From positions 1 through 52,201 of the forward strand of contig DEIJ01000175.1 of NCBI GenBank assembly GCA_002352365.1: 52,201 bases of DNA. The letters run 5' to 3'. This stretch comes from Dehalococcoidia bacterium UBA2777. GTDB lineage: Bacteria > Chloroflexota > Dehalococcoidia > UBA2247 > UBA2777. This document shows positions 1 through 7,811 of this stretch, in pieces; the stretch's first letter is position 1, and each line of letters starts with the position of its first letter. Below the pieces are notes generated by a model. It searched no databases. It worked only from the letters and a program-made list of their open reading frames with translations, and was not told the origin of the DNA. Both the position numbers and the translations under genes were made by a program.

Positions 1-20
1 GAAGCAAGCTCGGGGTAATG

Positions 21-70
21 AGAGTGAGATTGCTTCCCCTTCACTTCGCTCAGGGTCGCAATGACACATG
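21..70. repeat. possible interspersed palindromic repeat
   Basis: The stretch holds ATTGC at 29-33 and its inverse GCAAT at 58-62, around a purine-poor core containing CTTCGCTCAGGGTCGCAATG. Segments of this kind (ATTGC...CTTCGCTC...GCAATGACA) are frequent non-coding interspersed repeats in many bacterial genomes. Only one copy is visible here, so repetition itself is not shown. It sits just upstream of the pst promoter and outside any gene. Confidence 0.35.
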
Positions 71-121
71 GGGAATCTATTTTCGGAATAAAATCAAAAC
101 TGGTTTCCTTTTTACTCTGCC

Positions 122-177
122 GTTAACTCAACATTAACAAAACGTTAATAAAATGTTAAAATCCTTTGTGTTATAAT
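122..177 (+). promoter_or_regulatory. Pho box and -10 element of the pst operon
   Basis: Four TTAA cores begin at 123, 134, 145 and 156, an exact 11-bp period. The repeat units read GTTAAC, ATTAAC, GTTAAT and GTTAAA. This is the direct-repeat architecture bound by PhoP/PhoB-type response regulators (known from Gram-positive Pho regulons). A perfect TATAAT lies at 172-177, and the normal -35 position (about 149-154) falls inside the repeats. That is expected for a promoter whose activator replaces the -35 contact. A phoB/phoR pair is encoded at 41675-39628. Transcription would begin near 184, which excludes the upstream TTG start at 166 for pstS. Confidence 0.8.
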
Positions 178-198
178 AAGGATAGTCTAGCGCTGGGG

Positions 199-1014
199 AT
201 GGCAAAGATAGTCAAATTACTCCGCTTAGCTATTGGTGTAGTGTTATGCTTGGGGTTAATCCTTAGCAGTGGAGGATTAGTTCAGGCCCAAGGGCTTGAA
301 GGCACTATCAAGCTATCGGGGTCAACTAGCCTTCAGCCCGTAACCATGAAGTTAGCTGAGGCATTTGGGAGTGAGCATCCCCGGGTCAACATCTCTGTCT
401 CCGGGGGTGGCTCATCTGTGGGGATAAGGGAGGTTGATGAGGGAATGGTGGATATCGGAATGTCGTCGCGTGAGCTTACCTCCGATGACCCTCCCCTTTT
501 CATCCATCCCATTTGCCGTGATGGCATAGCCATTATAGTTAACCTCCGAAATCCGGTTGGTGGACTCACTAGAGAACAAGTAGTCCGGATTTATACTGGT
601 GAGATCACTGATTGGGGTGAAATAGGTGGTGAATGGGAAAAGATCACGGTGATCTCTCGAGAGGAGGGCTCGGGAACCAGAGCTTGCTTTGACGAAAAAG
701 TGATGAAGGAAAGAAAAATCTTCCCCCAGTCCTTGGTCTACAACAGCAACGGAATAATAAGAACAAAAGTAGCTAAGGATCCGAAAGCGATTGGCTACGT
801 CTCCCTAGGCTATGTGAGTGGTGTTAAGCCGGTAGCCATTGAGGGGGTAGAGCCAACGATGGATAATTGTAAGAGTGAGGATTATCCGCTGGTTCGTCGT
901 CTCCTCTTCGTAACGCATGATGAGCCTGGGGGGGTAATTAAGGGATTTATCGATTTCTGCCAAGGTGATGCAGGACAGAAGATAGTAGCAGAGGCAGGCT
1001 ATGTTACCCTGTGA
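199..1014 (+). CDS. pstS: phosphate ABC transporter substrate-binding protein PstS
   Basis: High-affinity phosphate-binding protein that delivers phosphate to PstCA at the outer face of the membrane. A signal peptide (basic start, hydrophobic stretch, then VQA-QG) covers about residues 1-31. No lipobox cysteine is seen, so it is probably a secreted rather than lipid-anchored protein. Phosphate-loop motifs are visible: GSTS, GGGSSVG and REEGSGTR. A longer frame begins at a TTG at 166, but that codon lies upstream of the TATAAT at 172-177, so the ATG at 199 is preferred, giving 271 residues. There is no strong Shine-Dalgarno, only GGGG next to the ATG. It is the first gene of pstSCAB-phoU, under the Pho box. 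Confidence 0.9.
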   Translation: MAKIVKLLRLAIGVVLCLGLILSSGGLVQAQGLEGTIKLSGSTSLQPVTMKLAEAFGSEHPRVNISVSGGGSSVGIREVDEGMVDIGMSSRELTSDDPPLFIHPICRDGIAIIVNLRNPVGGLTREQVVRIYTGEITDWGEIGGEWEKITVISREEGSGTRACFDEKVMKERKIFPQSLVYNSNGIIRTKVAKDPKAIGYVSLGYVSGVKPVAIEGVEPTMDNCKSEDYPLVRRLLFVTHDEPGGVIKGFIDFCQGDAGQKIVAEAGYVTL

Positions 1015-1018
1015 TTAG

Positions 1019-1864
1019 GTGGCAATGTCTCGATACTTAGTTGACAAAGCTGGAAGGCGGCTGGTGTTCCTGGCAGCATTAGTCGCCATCTTGATTTTAC
1101 TCCTCATCGCTCTATTCACTTTTAAGGAAGGACTTCCTGCCTTCCTCAAGATTGGCTTTGTTAAATTTATTTTTGGCACTAAATGGAGTGTTGCCGGAGG
1201 AGAGTTTGGCATCTTGCCATTTATTCTCGCCTCCATCTATGTCACTCTGGGGGCACTCCTCCTCTCAGTACCTTTGGGAGTCTCCTGCGCCATATTCCTC
1301 GCTGAGGTTGCTCCCCACCGTGCTCGAGAAATCGTCCGCCCCACAGTCGAGCTTCTGGTAGGCATCCCCTCGGTGGTCTACGGATTGGTGGGAATGTTAG
1401 TTGTTGTCCCTCGAATGGGCGACAGCCTGTTAGCTGCAATCATTGTACTTACAGTTATGGTTTTGCCCACCATTATCAGCATCAGTGAGGATAGCCTTCG
1501 TGCTGTCCCCCACGGATATAAGGAGGGGGCCTTAGCTTTAGGAGCCACCCACTGGCAAGCTATCTGGCATGTAATGCTGCCCCAGGCTCGCTCTGGGATT
1601 GCCACTGCGGTGATTTTAGGTATGGGGCGAGCCATAGGGGAGACGATGGCGATGATCATGGTCATCGGAAATTCCATAATCATTCCCACCTCTCCGCTAA
1701 GCCCTGCCCGAACTCTCACCGGAACCCTGGCGATGGAGCTGGGCTATGCCTCACCAGGGAGTTTGCACTGGAGTGCTCTGTTTGCCACCGGGGTAGTGCT
1801 ATTCATCTTAATCCTGGCCTTAAACAGTATCGCCTTTATCCAAAGGAGGGAGGGTGAGGGCTAG
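1019..1864 (+). CDS. pstC: phosphate ABC transporter permease PstC
   Basis: One of the two membrane permeases of the phosphate importer. The protein has about 281 residues with six hydrophobic segments. The binding-protein-dependent transport loop (EAA-like, around EGALALGATHWQAIWHVMLPQ) couples it to PstB. The gene starts 4 bases after the pstS stop. The GTG at 1019 is the longest start and an ATG lies two codons on at 1025; AGGTGG at 1017-1022 sits too close to decide. It overlaps pstA by 11 bases, so translation is probably coupled. Length and order match the family. Confidence 0.93.
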   Translation: MAMSRYLVDKAGRRLVFLAALVAILILLLIALFTFKEGLPAFLKIGFVKFIFGTKWSVAGGEFGILPFILASIYVTLGALLLSVPLGVSCAIFLAEVAPHRAREIVRPTVELLVGIPSVVYGLVGMLVVVPRMGDSLLAAIIVLTVMVLPTIISISEDSLRAVPHGYKEGALALGATHWQAIWHVMLPQARSGIATAVILGMGRAIGETMAMIMVIGNSIIIPTSPLSPARTLTGTLAMELGYASPGSLHWSALFATGVVLFILILALNSIAFIQRREGEG

Positions 1865-2696
1865 AGTCACCCAAAAGCTTGCCTTTGGGATAACCTGGGC
1901 AGCTGGTATTATCACCGTGCTCGTTTTGGTGTATATCATCGGCTATGTTATTGCCACAGGATGGAGGGCGATAACCCCTGATTTCCTGTTCAGGCCTCCC
2001 AGCGAGGGAGGTATTTCCACCGCTATTGTGGGCACCATCTATATCGTAGTACTCACCATTGCTATCGCCACTCCACTAGGAATTGGGGCGGCTATTTACC
2101 TTACTGAGTACGCCACTGAGAACTGGATTACTAGGCTGGTGCGTTATGGAATTGAGACATTGGCTGGTGTCCCTTCAATTGTCTTCGGACTGTTTGGTTT
2201 TGCCCTCTTTGCCCTCAGTCTACTGGGCACCCGATGTCTTCTTGCCGGAGCACTCACCTTAGCCTGTTTAGTATTGCCAACTATGATCCGAGCCTCAGAG
2301 GAGGCAATCAAAGCAGTCCCGGTTTCAATTCGTGAGGCAAGCCTGGCTCTAGGGGCTACTAGGTGGCAAACCATAAGGCATGCCGTCATGCCAGCAGCAT
2401 TGCCTGGAGTGATGACTGCAATCATCCTCTCCATTGGGCGTACGGTGGAGGAGACTGCCTGCCTTTACGTTGCCATGGGGATCAATCCCCTTAATATGCC
2501 TATCTCTCCTCTTTCCGGGGGAACAACTCTTTCGCTTCACTTATACTACTTAGCGATGGAAGTTCCCTTCACCATTGAACCTATGTTTATGGAAAAGGCA
2601 ATGGGAACCGGAGTGGTACTTATCCTGATCATCATTATTATCAATAGCCTAACCCACTGGATTTCCTCACGCTATGCAGCTAGAATGATTAGATAA
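1854..2696 (+). CDS. pstA: phosphate ABC transporter permease PstA
   Basis: Second permease of the phosphate importer, 280 residues with about six membrane segments. The cytoplasmic coupling loop is visible around EASLALGATRWQTIRHAVMP, and the following stretch (ILSIGRTVEETACLYVAMG) is typical of PstA. The GTG start at 1854 lies inside the end of pstC, with AAAGGAGG a few bases upstream. It forms the membrane channel with PstC and is energised by PstB, whose gene follows after about 13 bases. Confidence 0.93.
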   Translation: MRARVTQKLAFGITWAAGIITVLVLVYIIGYVIATGWRAITPDFLFRPPSEGGISTAIVGTIYIVVLTIAIATPLGIGAAIYLTEYATENWITRLVRYGIETLAGVPSIVFGLFGFALFALSLLGTRCLLAGALTLACLVLPTMIRASEEAIKAVPVSIREASLALGATRWQTIRHAVMPAALPGVMTAIILSIGRTVEETACLYVAMGINPLNMPISPLSGGTTLSLHLYYLAMEVPFTIEPMFMEKAMGTGVVLILIIIIINSLTHWISSRYAARMIR

Positions 2697-2709
2697 GGGG
2701 AAGGTGGCC

Positions 2710-3468
2710 ATGGAGCCTAAGATAGAGACCAAAAGCCTGAGCTTTTATTATGGGGTAAAACAGGCTCTAAGGAATGTTACTTTAGCTATCAAAGAGCATC
2801 AGATTACTGCGCTTATTGGTCCTTCGGGGTGTGGCAAGTCTACCTTCCTTCGCTGCCTTAATCGCATGAATGAGACCATCCCCAAAACCAGAATGGAGGG
2901 GGAGGTACTTTTGGATGGGAAGAATATCTATTCTCCTGGAGAAGATATGGTGGAGGTAAGGAAGAGAGTGGGGATGGTGTTTCAGCAACCCAATCCCTTC
3001 CCCAAGTCCATCTTTGGCAATGTCATCTTTGGGCCGACGATGTTAGGGATAAATCATAAGGCCAGACTTGAGGGGATAGCTGAGAGGAGTCTTCGGGCTG
3101 CTGCTTTATGGGATGAGGTGAAAGACGATTGGAAGAAAAAATCGGGGGTTTCCCTCTCCGGGGGGCAGCAGCAGCGCTTATGTATTGCTCGCGTCCTGGC
3201 GGTAAATCCTGAGGTTATTCTTATGGATGAGCCTTGCTCTGCTCTTGATCCTTTGGCTACCTTAAAAATTGAGGAATTAATGCAACAACTCAAAATGCAG
3301 TATACTATAGTCGTAGTGACCCACAACATGCAGCAGGCAGCCAGAGTCTCCGATTGGACCGGCTTCTTTCTAATGGGAGAAATGGTAGAATATGGGCCGA
3401 CTAAGGTTATATTCACCAATCCTCAGGATAGGAGAACAGAAGACTATATCACTGGGCGCTTCGGATAG
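2710..3468 (+). CDS. pstB: phosphate ABC transporter ATP-binding protein PstB
   Basis: ATPase that powers phosphate import through PstCA. The Walker A motif GPSGCGKST, the signature LSGGQQQR, the Walker B/D-loop MDEPCSALDP and the switch histidine in VTHN are all present. The ATG at 2710 is chosen because GGGGAAGG lies about 5 bases upstream; a GTG at 2704 would place the start inside that ribosome-binding site. This gives 252 residues, normal for PstB. phoU follows 8 bases later. Confidence 0.95.
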   Translation: MEPKIETKSLSFYYGVKQALRNVTLAIKEHQITALIGPSGCGKSTFLRCLNRMNETIPKTRMEGEVLLDGKNIYSPGEDMVEVRKRVGMVFQQPNPFPKSIFGNVIFGPTMLGINHKARLEGIAERSLRAAALWDEVKDDWKKKSGVSLSGGQQQRLCIARVLAVNPEVILMDEPCSALDPLATLKIEELMQQLKMQYTIVVVTHNMQQAARVSDWTGFFLMGEMVEYGPTKVIFTNPQDRRTEDYITGRFG

Positions 3469-3476
3469 GAGGATAA

Positions 3477-4142
3477 ATGCCCCGGGAAAGCTTTGATCAT
3501 AAACTACGATTGCTTCAGGATGAGCTTCTGGTTATGGGGAGTATGGTAGGCAAAGCTATTGCCCGGGCTATAGAGGCTCTGAAAGATAGAAACTTGGAGA
3601 TGGCAAGGCAGGTTATCGCTAATGACTTAAAGATCAATGAGAAACGCTATAAAATTGAGGATAATTGCCTCGAGTTGCTGGCCACTCAACAGCCAATGGC
3701 TGGAGACCTGAGGGTTATTGTGGCTGTTTTAAGTATCATTACCGACTTGGAACGCATTGCCGATCATGCTGAGGGTATCGCTAAAATCGTTCTGATGTTG
3801 GGAGATGAACCACCGCTAAAGCCCCTCATTGATGTCCCCCGCATGGCTACAAAAATAGACGACATGCTGAGAAGGAGTCTAACTGCTTTTATCGAGAGTG
3901 ACACCGAGGCTGCCAAAAAGATCAGCGCCGAGGATGATGAGATCGATAACCTTTATGATCAGATTTACCGTGAGCTACTGCTTTTTATGCTTCAAGATCC
4001 GAGGACTATCTCCCGGGCTACCTACCTACTTTGGGTGGGACATAACTTAGAGCGTATGGCTGACCGAGTTACTAACATATGCGAACGGGTGGTATTTATG
4101 GTCAGCGGCAGGATAGAGGAGATGAATGTTTCCAAATACTAA
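3477..4142 (+). CDS. phoU: phosphate-signalling protein PhoU
   Basis: Cytoplasmic negative regulator that links Pst transporter status to the PhoR kinase and restrains phosphate uptake. The protein has 221 residues and two PhoU helical repeats. The metal-binding type motif of the family is visible in both halves (TDLERIADHAEGIAK and GHNLERMADRVTNICERV). The ATG start has a good AGGAGG 4 bases upstream. It is the last gene of the pst operon and converges with the minus-strand gene ending at 4147. Confidence 0.95.
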   Translation: MPRESFDHKLRLLQDELLVMGSMVGKAIARAIEALKDRNLEMARQVIANDLKINEKRYKIEDNCLELLATQQPMAGDLRVIVAVLSIITDLERIADHAEGIAKIVLMLGDEPPLKPLIDVPRMATKIDDMLRRSLTAFIESDTEAAKKISAEDDEIDNLYDQIYRELLLFMLQDPRTISRATYLLWVGHNLERMADRVTNICERVVFMVSGRIEEMNVSKY

Positions 4143-4146
4143 ACTT

Positions 4147-4449
4147 TTATTCCTCTCCCCAGGTTTGCATTATCTTCTTAAGCTTTTCGGCAAGCTTGGG
4201 AGAGGACTTTAGCCGATTGATGAAGATGGGGCATCCCTCAAGCAACGTATTGGGCACTGCTGAAGCCATATTTAAGATTAGCTCACGGATTTTGTCTCCC
4301 TCTGCCCCTCCGAGGCTGGCGGGTAACATCTGCTGCATCTCTCGTCGTAAATCTTCAGTGCTAAATCTCAGCGGTATTACGCAGCTCCGGTACCACGGGC
4401 ATTGTTTACACTCCAGCAGATTGGATGCCTCCTCCAAAATATCATCCAT
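4147..4449 (-). CDS. small cysteine-containing protein of unknown function
   Basis: I do not recognise this 100-residue protein. It has an N-terminal C14-x2-C17-x5-C23 cluster (C-K-Q-C-P-W-Y-R-S-C), a further Cys in the C-terminal half (GCPIF), and otherwise charged helical sequence. The cysteines could bind a metal or an iron-sulfur cluster (inference). Its ATG overlaps the stop codon of mtaB by one base, with a G-rich stretch just upstream, so it is translated from the mtaB transcript. The tight coupling suggests a real gene, possibly connected to tRNA modification, but nothing shows this directly. Confidence 0.7.
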   Translation of the reverse strand: MDDILEEASNLLECKQCPWYRSCVIPLRFSTEDLRREMQQMLPASLGGAEGDKIRELILNMASAVPNTLLEGCPIFINRLKSSPKLAEKLKKIMQTWGEE

Positions 4450-5723
4450 TACCCCCCCTTATTAACCAATTTCCCCCAAAGTCCGCCTTCATGCCCAGCT
4501 ATCATCTTCGCCCAGGCTATCTGATTGGTTAGCTCCTTATCACTCTGGGTAAATATCCGCAGGTAGTTATCGGTGTGGCCGCTCCATATTCCTCCCCTTA
4601 CCTTCCCTTCCCACAGCACCGGCATGGTCTGCCCCAGAAAGTGCTCCCTAAAGTGCTGGGCGCTTCCTCGGGCCAATGCCAACATCCTTTGGCTGCGTTC
4701 CCTTTTGACCTCCGGTTTAACTTGATCAGGCATCTGGGCTGCCACAGTACCAGGACGCGCCGAGTAAGGGAAGGAGTGTATATTGGCAAAGTCGATCCGC
4801 TCGCAGAAGTGGTAGCTTTCCTCAAATTCCTCCTCACTTTCACCGGGGAAACCAACTATAACATCGGTGGTGACAGCTACGTCGGGAATTATTTCTCTAA
4901 CCAAAGATACCGCCCTCTTGTAATCAGCCACCGAATATCGCCGCCTCATACGTTGTAGCACCGACTGGCTACCACTTTGCAAGGGAATATGGAGATGGGG
5001 GCAAAGCCTCAGATCACCCCACAGTTTCAAAAGCTGGGGGGTCAATTCTTGAGGCTGCAAAGAGGAGAGGTGCAACCGCTCAACTCCAGTCTCCCCCAGG
5101 ATGCGCTCGATCAGGCAAAGCAGTTGAGCGGGACTCCCTCCATTTTGCCCATATGCTCCTATCTTAGTTCCGGTAAGAATTACTTCTTTATAACCTGCCC
5201 CAACCCGCTCTTTAACCCCCCTCAGTATTCGCTCCGCAGGTAAGCTATACTCCCTGCCGCGAACTTGAGGCACAATACAGAAGGAGCAGAGGTCATTACA
5301 GCCCCGCTGAATCTCGATCAACGAGCGAGTCCGACCCGGTAAAAAAACTGATGCCTCTTCCTCATGTTCATCCTCGGAGAGATGATTCAGTGTCTCCAGT
5401 AAATAGAATTTACCCTCATTACCGACCACGAGGTCAACTACTCCTAGTTGCCTTAGCTCTTCGGGGGCTCGCTGAGCATAGCAGCCGGTGGCAACTATCA
5501 CCGCATTGGAATTACTCCGCCGTGCCTTCCGCAATAGGTGACGTGCCTTGCGCTCAGCAATGTGGGTCACGGTACAGGTATTGAGCACATAGATATCCGC
5601 ATATGTAGGAGATTCTGCCAGCTCATATCCCTGGCTGAGGAATTGCCTGGCCAGAGTTTCATTCTCTGCTTGATTTAGCCGACAGCCAAGGAATTCTAAA
5701 GCGACACTACTCACTATCTTCAT
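4449..5723 (-). CDS. mtaB: tRNA N6-threonylcarbamoyladenosine (t6A37) methylthiotransferase MtaB
   Basis: Radical-SAM enzyme that adds a methylthio group to t6A at position 37 of ANN-decoding tRNAs. The N-terminal UPF0004 domain starts with LGCRLNQAE. The radical-SAM cysteines are in CNDLCSFCIVPQVRG, followed by GYKEVILTGTKIGAYG. The C-terminal 60 residues fit a TRAM-type RNA-binding domain. The longer frame starts at 5750, but the ATG at 5723 has GAAGGAG about 6 bases upstream and places the conserved Gly-Cys near the normal N-terminal position. GCRLN favours MtaB over MiaB or RimO. The small Cys-rich gene follows in the same transcript. Confidence 0.9.
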   Translation of the reverse strand: MKIVSSVALEFLGCRLNQAENETLARQFLSQGYELAESPTYADIYVLNTCTVTHIAERKARHLLRKARRSNSNAVIVATGCYAQRAPEELRQLGVVDLVVGNEGKFYLLETLNHLSEDEHEEEASVFLPGRTRSLIEIQRGCNDLCSFCIVPQVRGREYSLPAERILRGVKERVGAGYKEVILTGTKIGAYGQNGGSPAQLLCLIERILGETGVERLHLSSLQPQELTPQLLKLWGDLRLCPHLHIPLQSGSQSVLQRMRRRYSVADYKRAVSLVREIIPDVAVTTDVIVGFPGESEEEFEESYHFCERIDFANIHSFPYSARPGTVAAQMPDQVKPEVKRERSQRMLALARGSAQHFREHFLGQTMPVLWEGKVRGGIWSGHTDNYLRIFTQSDKELTNQIAWAKMIAGHEGGLWGKLVNKGG

Positions 5724-5765
5724 TCTAACTCCTTCACCAGGGGATTTCAATCCTGTGTTGGCTCT

Positions 5766-5816
5766 ATTGACAACCCTATCTTGACCGACTATCCTACCTA
5801 ATTGACCGATAGTCGG
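5766..5816 (+). promoter_or_regulatory. promoter-like sequence with inverted and direct repeats before the MOSC gene
   Basis: TTGACA (5766-5771) and TATCCT (5790-5795) are spaced 18 bp, a plausible sigma-70 promoter. CCGACTATC (5785-5793) is inverted as GATAGTCGG (5808-5816), a 9-bp stem with a 14-base gap. TTGACCGA also occurs twice in direct orientation (5781 and 5802). The repeats overlap the -10 and the likely start point, where an operator or a leader hairpin would sit. The regulator is unknown. Confidence 0.45.
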
Positions 5817-5826
5817 GGGTTAGGAA

Positions 5827-6294
5827 GTGGCTAAAGTTGTGGCAGTATGCCGGAGTAAGCGGAGAGGGGTCAGGAAGGAACCTATAAGCCGAGGATTGTT
5901 TGTGGAGAATTATGGGCTGGTGGGCGACGCCCATGCTAGCTCTGAAACCCAGCGTCAGGTAAGCTTGCTAGCCAGAGAAAGCACAGATAAGAAGCGCAAT
6001 TTAGTTTCCGGGGCAAGTCCGGGGGATAACGCTGAGAATCTTACCACTGAGGGGATAGACTGGCCCTCTTTGCCCCTTGGCACCAAGGTATCTATTGGAC
6101 AAGAGGTTATTTTGGAGATAACTGAAATTGGCAAGAAGGAACATCCTAGTGGTTATGCCATCCTTCCTGAAGGAGGGATTTCCATCCTGCCGGGAGAAGG
6201 TGTATTTGCCAAGGTCATTCGAGGAGGGGAGGTGAAGCCAGGTGACAAGATTGAGATAAGAAGCGGAAATCCGTTGCCGTGGATAGACAAATGA
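5827..6294 (+). CDS. MOSC domain-containing protein
   Basis: The 155-residue protein consists of a single MOSC domain, the fold of molybdenum-cofactor sulfurase C-termini that handles molybdenum cofactor, sulfur or reactive nitrogen ligands. Family features visible are the early GLVGDAH segment, the central NAENLTTEGIDW motif, the TKVSIGQEVILEITEIGKK strand region, and a C-terminal GVFAKVIRGGEVKPGDKIEI. It starts with GTG after TTAGGAA. The exact substrate is unknown. No other molybdenum-cofactor gene is in the window. The promoter and repeats immediately upstream suggest independent regulation. Confidence 0.8.
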   Translation: MAKVVAVCRSKRRGVRKEPISRGLFVENYGLVGDAHASSETQRQVSLLARESTDKKRNLVSGASPGDNAENLTTEGIDWPSLPLGTKVSIGQEVILEITEIGKKEHPSGYAILPEGGISILPGEGVFAKVIRGGEVKPGDKIEIRSGNPLPWIDK

Positions 6295-6310
6295 GCTATG
6301 AGGAAGAAAT

Positions 6311-6772
6311 GTGAGGCTGGGAATTCTTGTTGAGATATTCCTTATCGCGGCTTCACCTGTCGTAGAACTGCGGTTGGCATTACCTCTAGCAATATTAGCC
6401 TACCAAATCCCCTGGCCTATTGCCTTTTTGGTTTCATTCTTGGGCAATCTTCTTCCTGTTCCTTTCTTGCTTTTATTCCTCAATCCTCTCATCAGGTTTC
6501 TGAGCAGGATAAGCATTTTCGAGAGAGCCATCAACCGGCTCTTTGAACGAACTAGACGACGGGGAGCAATTATCAACAGGTACGAAAGGATAGGGCTTAT
6601 CTTGCTGGTGGCTATCCCCTACCCTGGAACCGGCGCCTGGACCGGCTCGATTGTTGCCTTTCTCTTCGGACTTAAATTCAAGTCCGCTTTCCTTTCTATC
6701 ACCTTAGGGGTATTTATTGCTGGGGTAATTGTTACTATCCTTTCTCTCCTCGGATATTGGGTAGTGCACTAA
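6311..6772 (+). CDS. small multidrug-export family membrane protein (COG2426)
   Basis: The 153-residue integral membrane protein has about four hydrophobic segments. It matches the small multidrug export family by its N-terminal PVVELRLALPLAI, the LGNLLPVPFLLLFL segment, and PYPGTGAWTGSIVAFLFGL before the last helices. The name comes from weak evidence in the family; the transported substrate is unknown. The GTG start at 6311 follows AGGAAG, 16 bases after the MOSC stop, so the two are probably co-transcribed. Its last 69 bases overlap the 3' end of the opposite-strand phosphatase gene. Confidence 0.85.
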   Translation: MRLGILVEIFLIAASPVVELRLALPLAILAYQIPWPIAFLVSFLGNLLPVPFLLLFLNPLIRFLSRISIFERAINRLFERTRRRGAIINRYERIGLILLVAIPYPGTGAWTGSIVAFLFGLKFKSAFLSITLGVFIAGVIVTILSLLGYWVVH

Positions 6773-7582
6773 GCGACTACTAACGGCTAAGACTTCGCCG
6801 ATGGCTGTTTTCCACCCCTGCGGCCCCACCCCCTCTACTCGATAGAGTCCAGGAAGGTCTATATTCTCCCAGCAACCACCTGGTTTTTGCACTAACACCG
6901 GCACATCCACCACAGATAGCATCGGAAGGTCGTTCAGGCTGTCGCCAATGGCGATGGTTTTCAACCGACCTAACTTCCGGGTGAACAGCTCAACGAGAAT
7001 GCTCGTGGCCTTGCCTTTATCGTTGCCACCCATAACATCATAGTATTTCCCTCCATGAGCCCAGTTAAGTCCCTTATCCTCGATCAGGTGCAAAATCCGC
7101 TGGACGTCCTCTTTCGAGCCTTCTAAACGAAGTGTCTCATCATACTCGCGCTCTTTGGCTCGCCTGGCTGATGCCACATCCAACCCGCTAACATCAGCTA
7201 CCTCTTCAGCACTCATATCTCCAAAGCCACGGATCCCGAGCCTACTCTGCTCCTCCACTCTCTTCAATATACTCCTGATCTCTTGATAAGGTATGCCCAG
7301 CTCGATAACCAGGTAGCCGCCCGCCGCCTTGTGGTAATCGAATGGGAAAGGGAAGTAATCTTTAGGAATAAAGATAGCCCCACCGTTCTCCACTATAAAG
7401 GGATCGCTTATCCTGAGTTCCTGGCGATATAATTCTTGCTCGGCTCTGGTTTTGGCCGAGCAGAATATGAGGGGAATTCCTCTCTGTTGCAGCAAAGCGA
7501 TGGCTGAGGCAGCTTGCTTATAAGAATAAGTGAAGGGATCAAGCAAAGTCCCATCGAGGTCAGTGAAAACTATCTCTCGCAT
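6704..7582 (-). CDS. mannosyl-3-phosphoglycerate phosphatase-like HAD hydrolase
   Basis: HAD-superfamily IIB phosphatase of 292 residues. Motif I is FTDLDGTLLD at the N-terminus, motif II SAKTRAEQ, and motif IV IAIGDSLNDLPML. The C2 cap contains GFGDMSAEEVADVSGL and ARRAKEREYDE, the pattern of mannosyl-3-phosphoglycerate phosphatases, which make the osmolyte mannosylglycerate. A bifunctional mannosylglycerate synthase is known in Dehalococcoides. The matching synthase is not in this window, so a related glycosyl-phosphoglycerate or sugar-phosphate substrate remains possible. The final 20 or so residues are low in conserved features, and their codons overlap the convergent exporter gene. Confidence 0.78.
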   Translation of the reverse strand: MREIVFTDLDGTLLDPFTYSYKQAASAIALLQQRGIPLIFCSAKTRAEQELYRQELRISDPFIVENGGAIFIPKDYFPFPFDYHKAAGGYLVIELGIPYQEIRSILKRVEEQSRLGIRGFGDMSAEEVADVSGLDVASARRAKEREYDETLRLEGSKEDVQRILHLIEDKGLNWAHGGKYYDVMGGNDKGKATSILVELFTRKLGRLKTIAIGDSLNDLPMLSVVDVPVLVQKPGGCWENIDLPGLYRVEGVGPQGWKTAIGEVLAVSSRLVHYPISEERKDSNNYPSNKYP

Positions 7583-7607
7583 CTATGATTTTGCCTCTCC
7601 CTTATTG

Positions 7608-7619
7608 TATGCTAGCATA
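7608..7619. promoter_or_regulatory. 12-bp perfect palindrome upstream of the HAD phosphatase
   Basis: TATGCTAGCATA is a perfect palindrome 25 bp upstream of the phosphatase start. It overlaps a TACAAT-like -10 on the minus strand (ATTGTA at 7604-7609). Just outside it, ATCTGAG (7619-7625) is inverted as CTCAGAT (7659-7665). The position suits an operator, but no cognate regulator is visible. Confidence 0.3.
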
Positions 7620-7750
7620 TCTGAGAAGAGAAATCGATGTCTTTCACTATATTGCCCTCTCAGATGGCACACCATGGCCAGTATTACTACTTCCAAGTTA
7701 GATAAGGAATAGTATCTGGCATTATGTCTATAGTCAACTTAAAGAAATTG

Positions 7751-7779
7751 TTGACCTCATAGGTGCTAGATGCTACACT
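7751..7779 (+). promoter_or_regulatory. sigma-70-type promoter of the carboxyltransferase pair
   Basis: TTGACC at 7751-7756 and TACACT at 7774-7779 have the optimal 17-bp spacer. The predicted start near 7786 leaves a leader of about 25 bases before the ATG at 7812, including a GAGAGGGGG ribosome-binding site. Confidence 0.55.
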
Positions 7780-7811
7780 ATGACCAACATGGTTGAGAGG
7801 GGGATTTAAAG

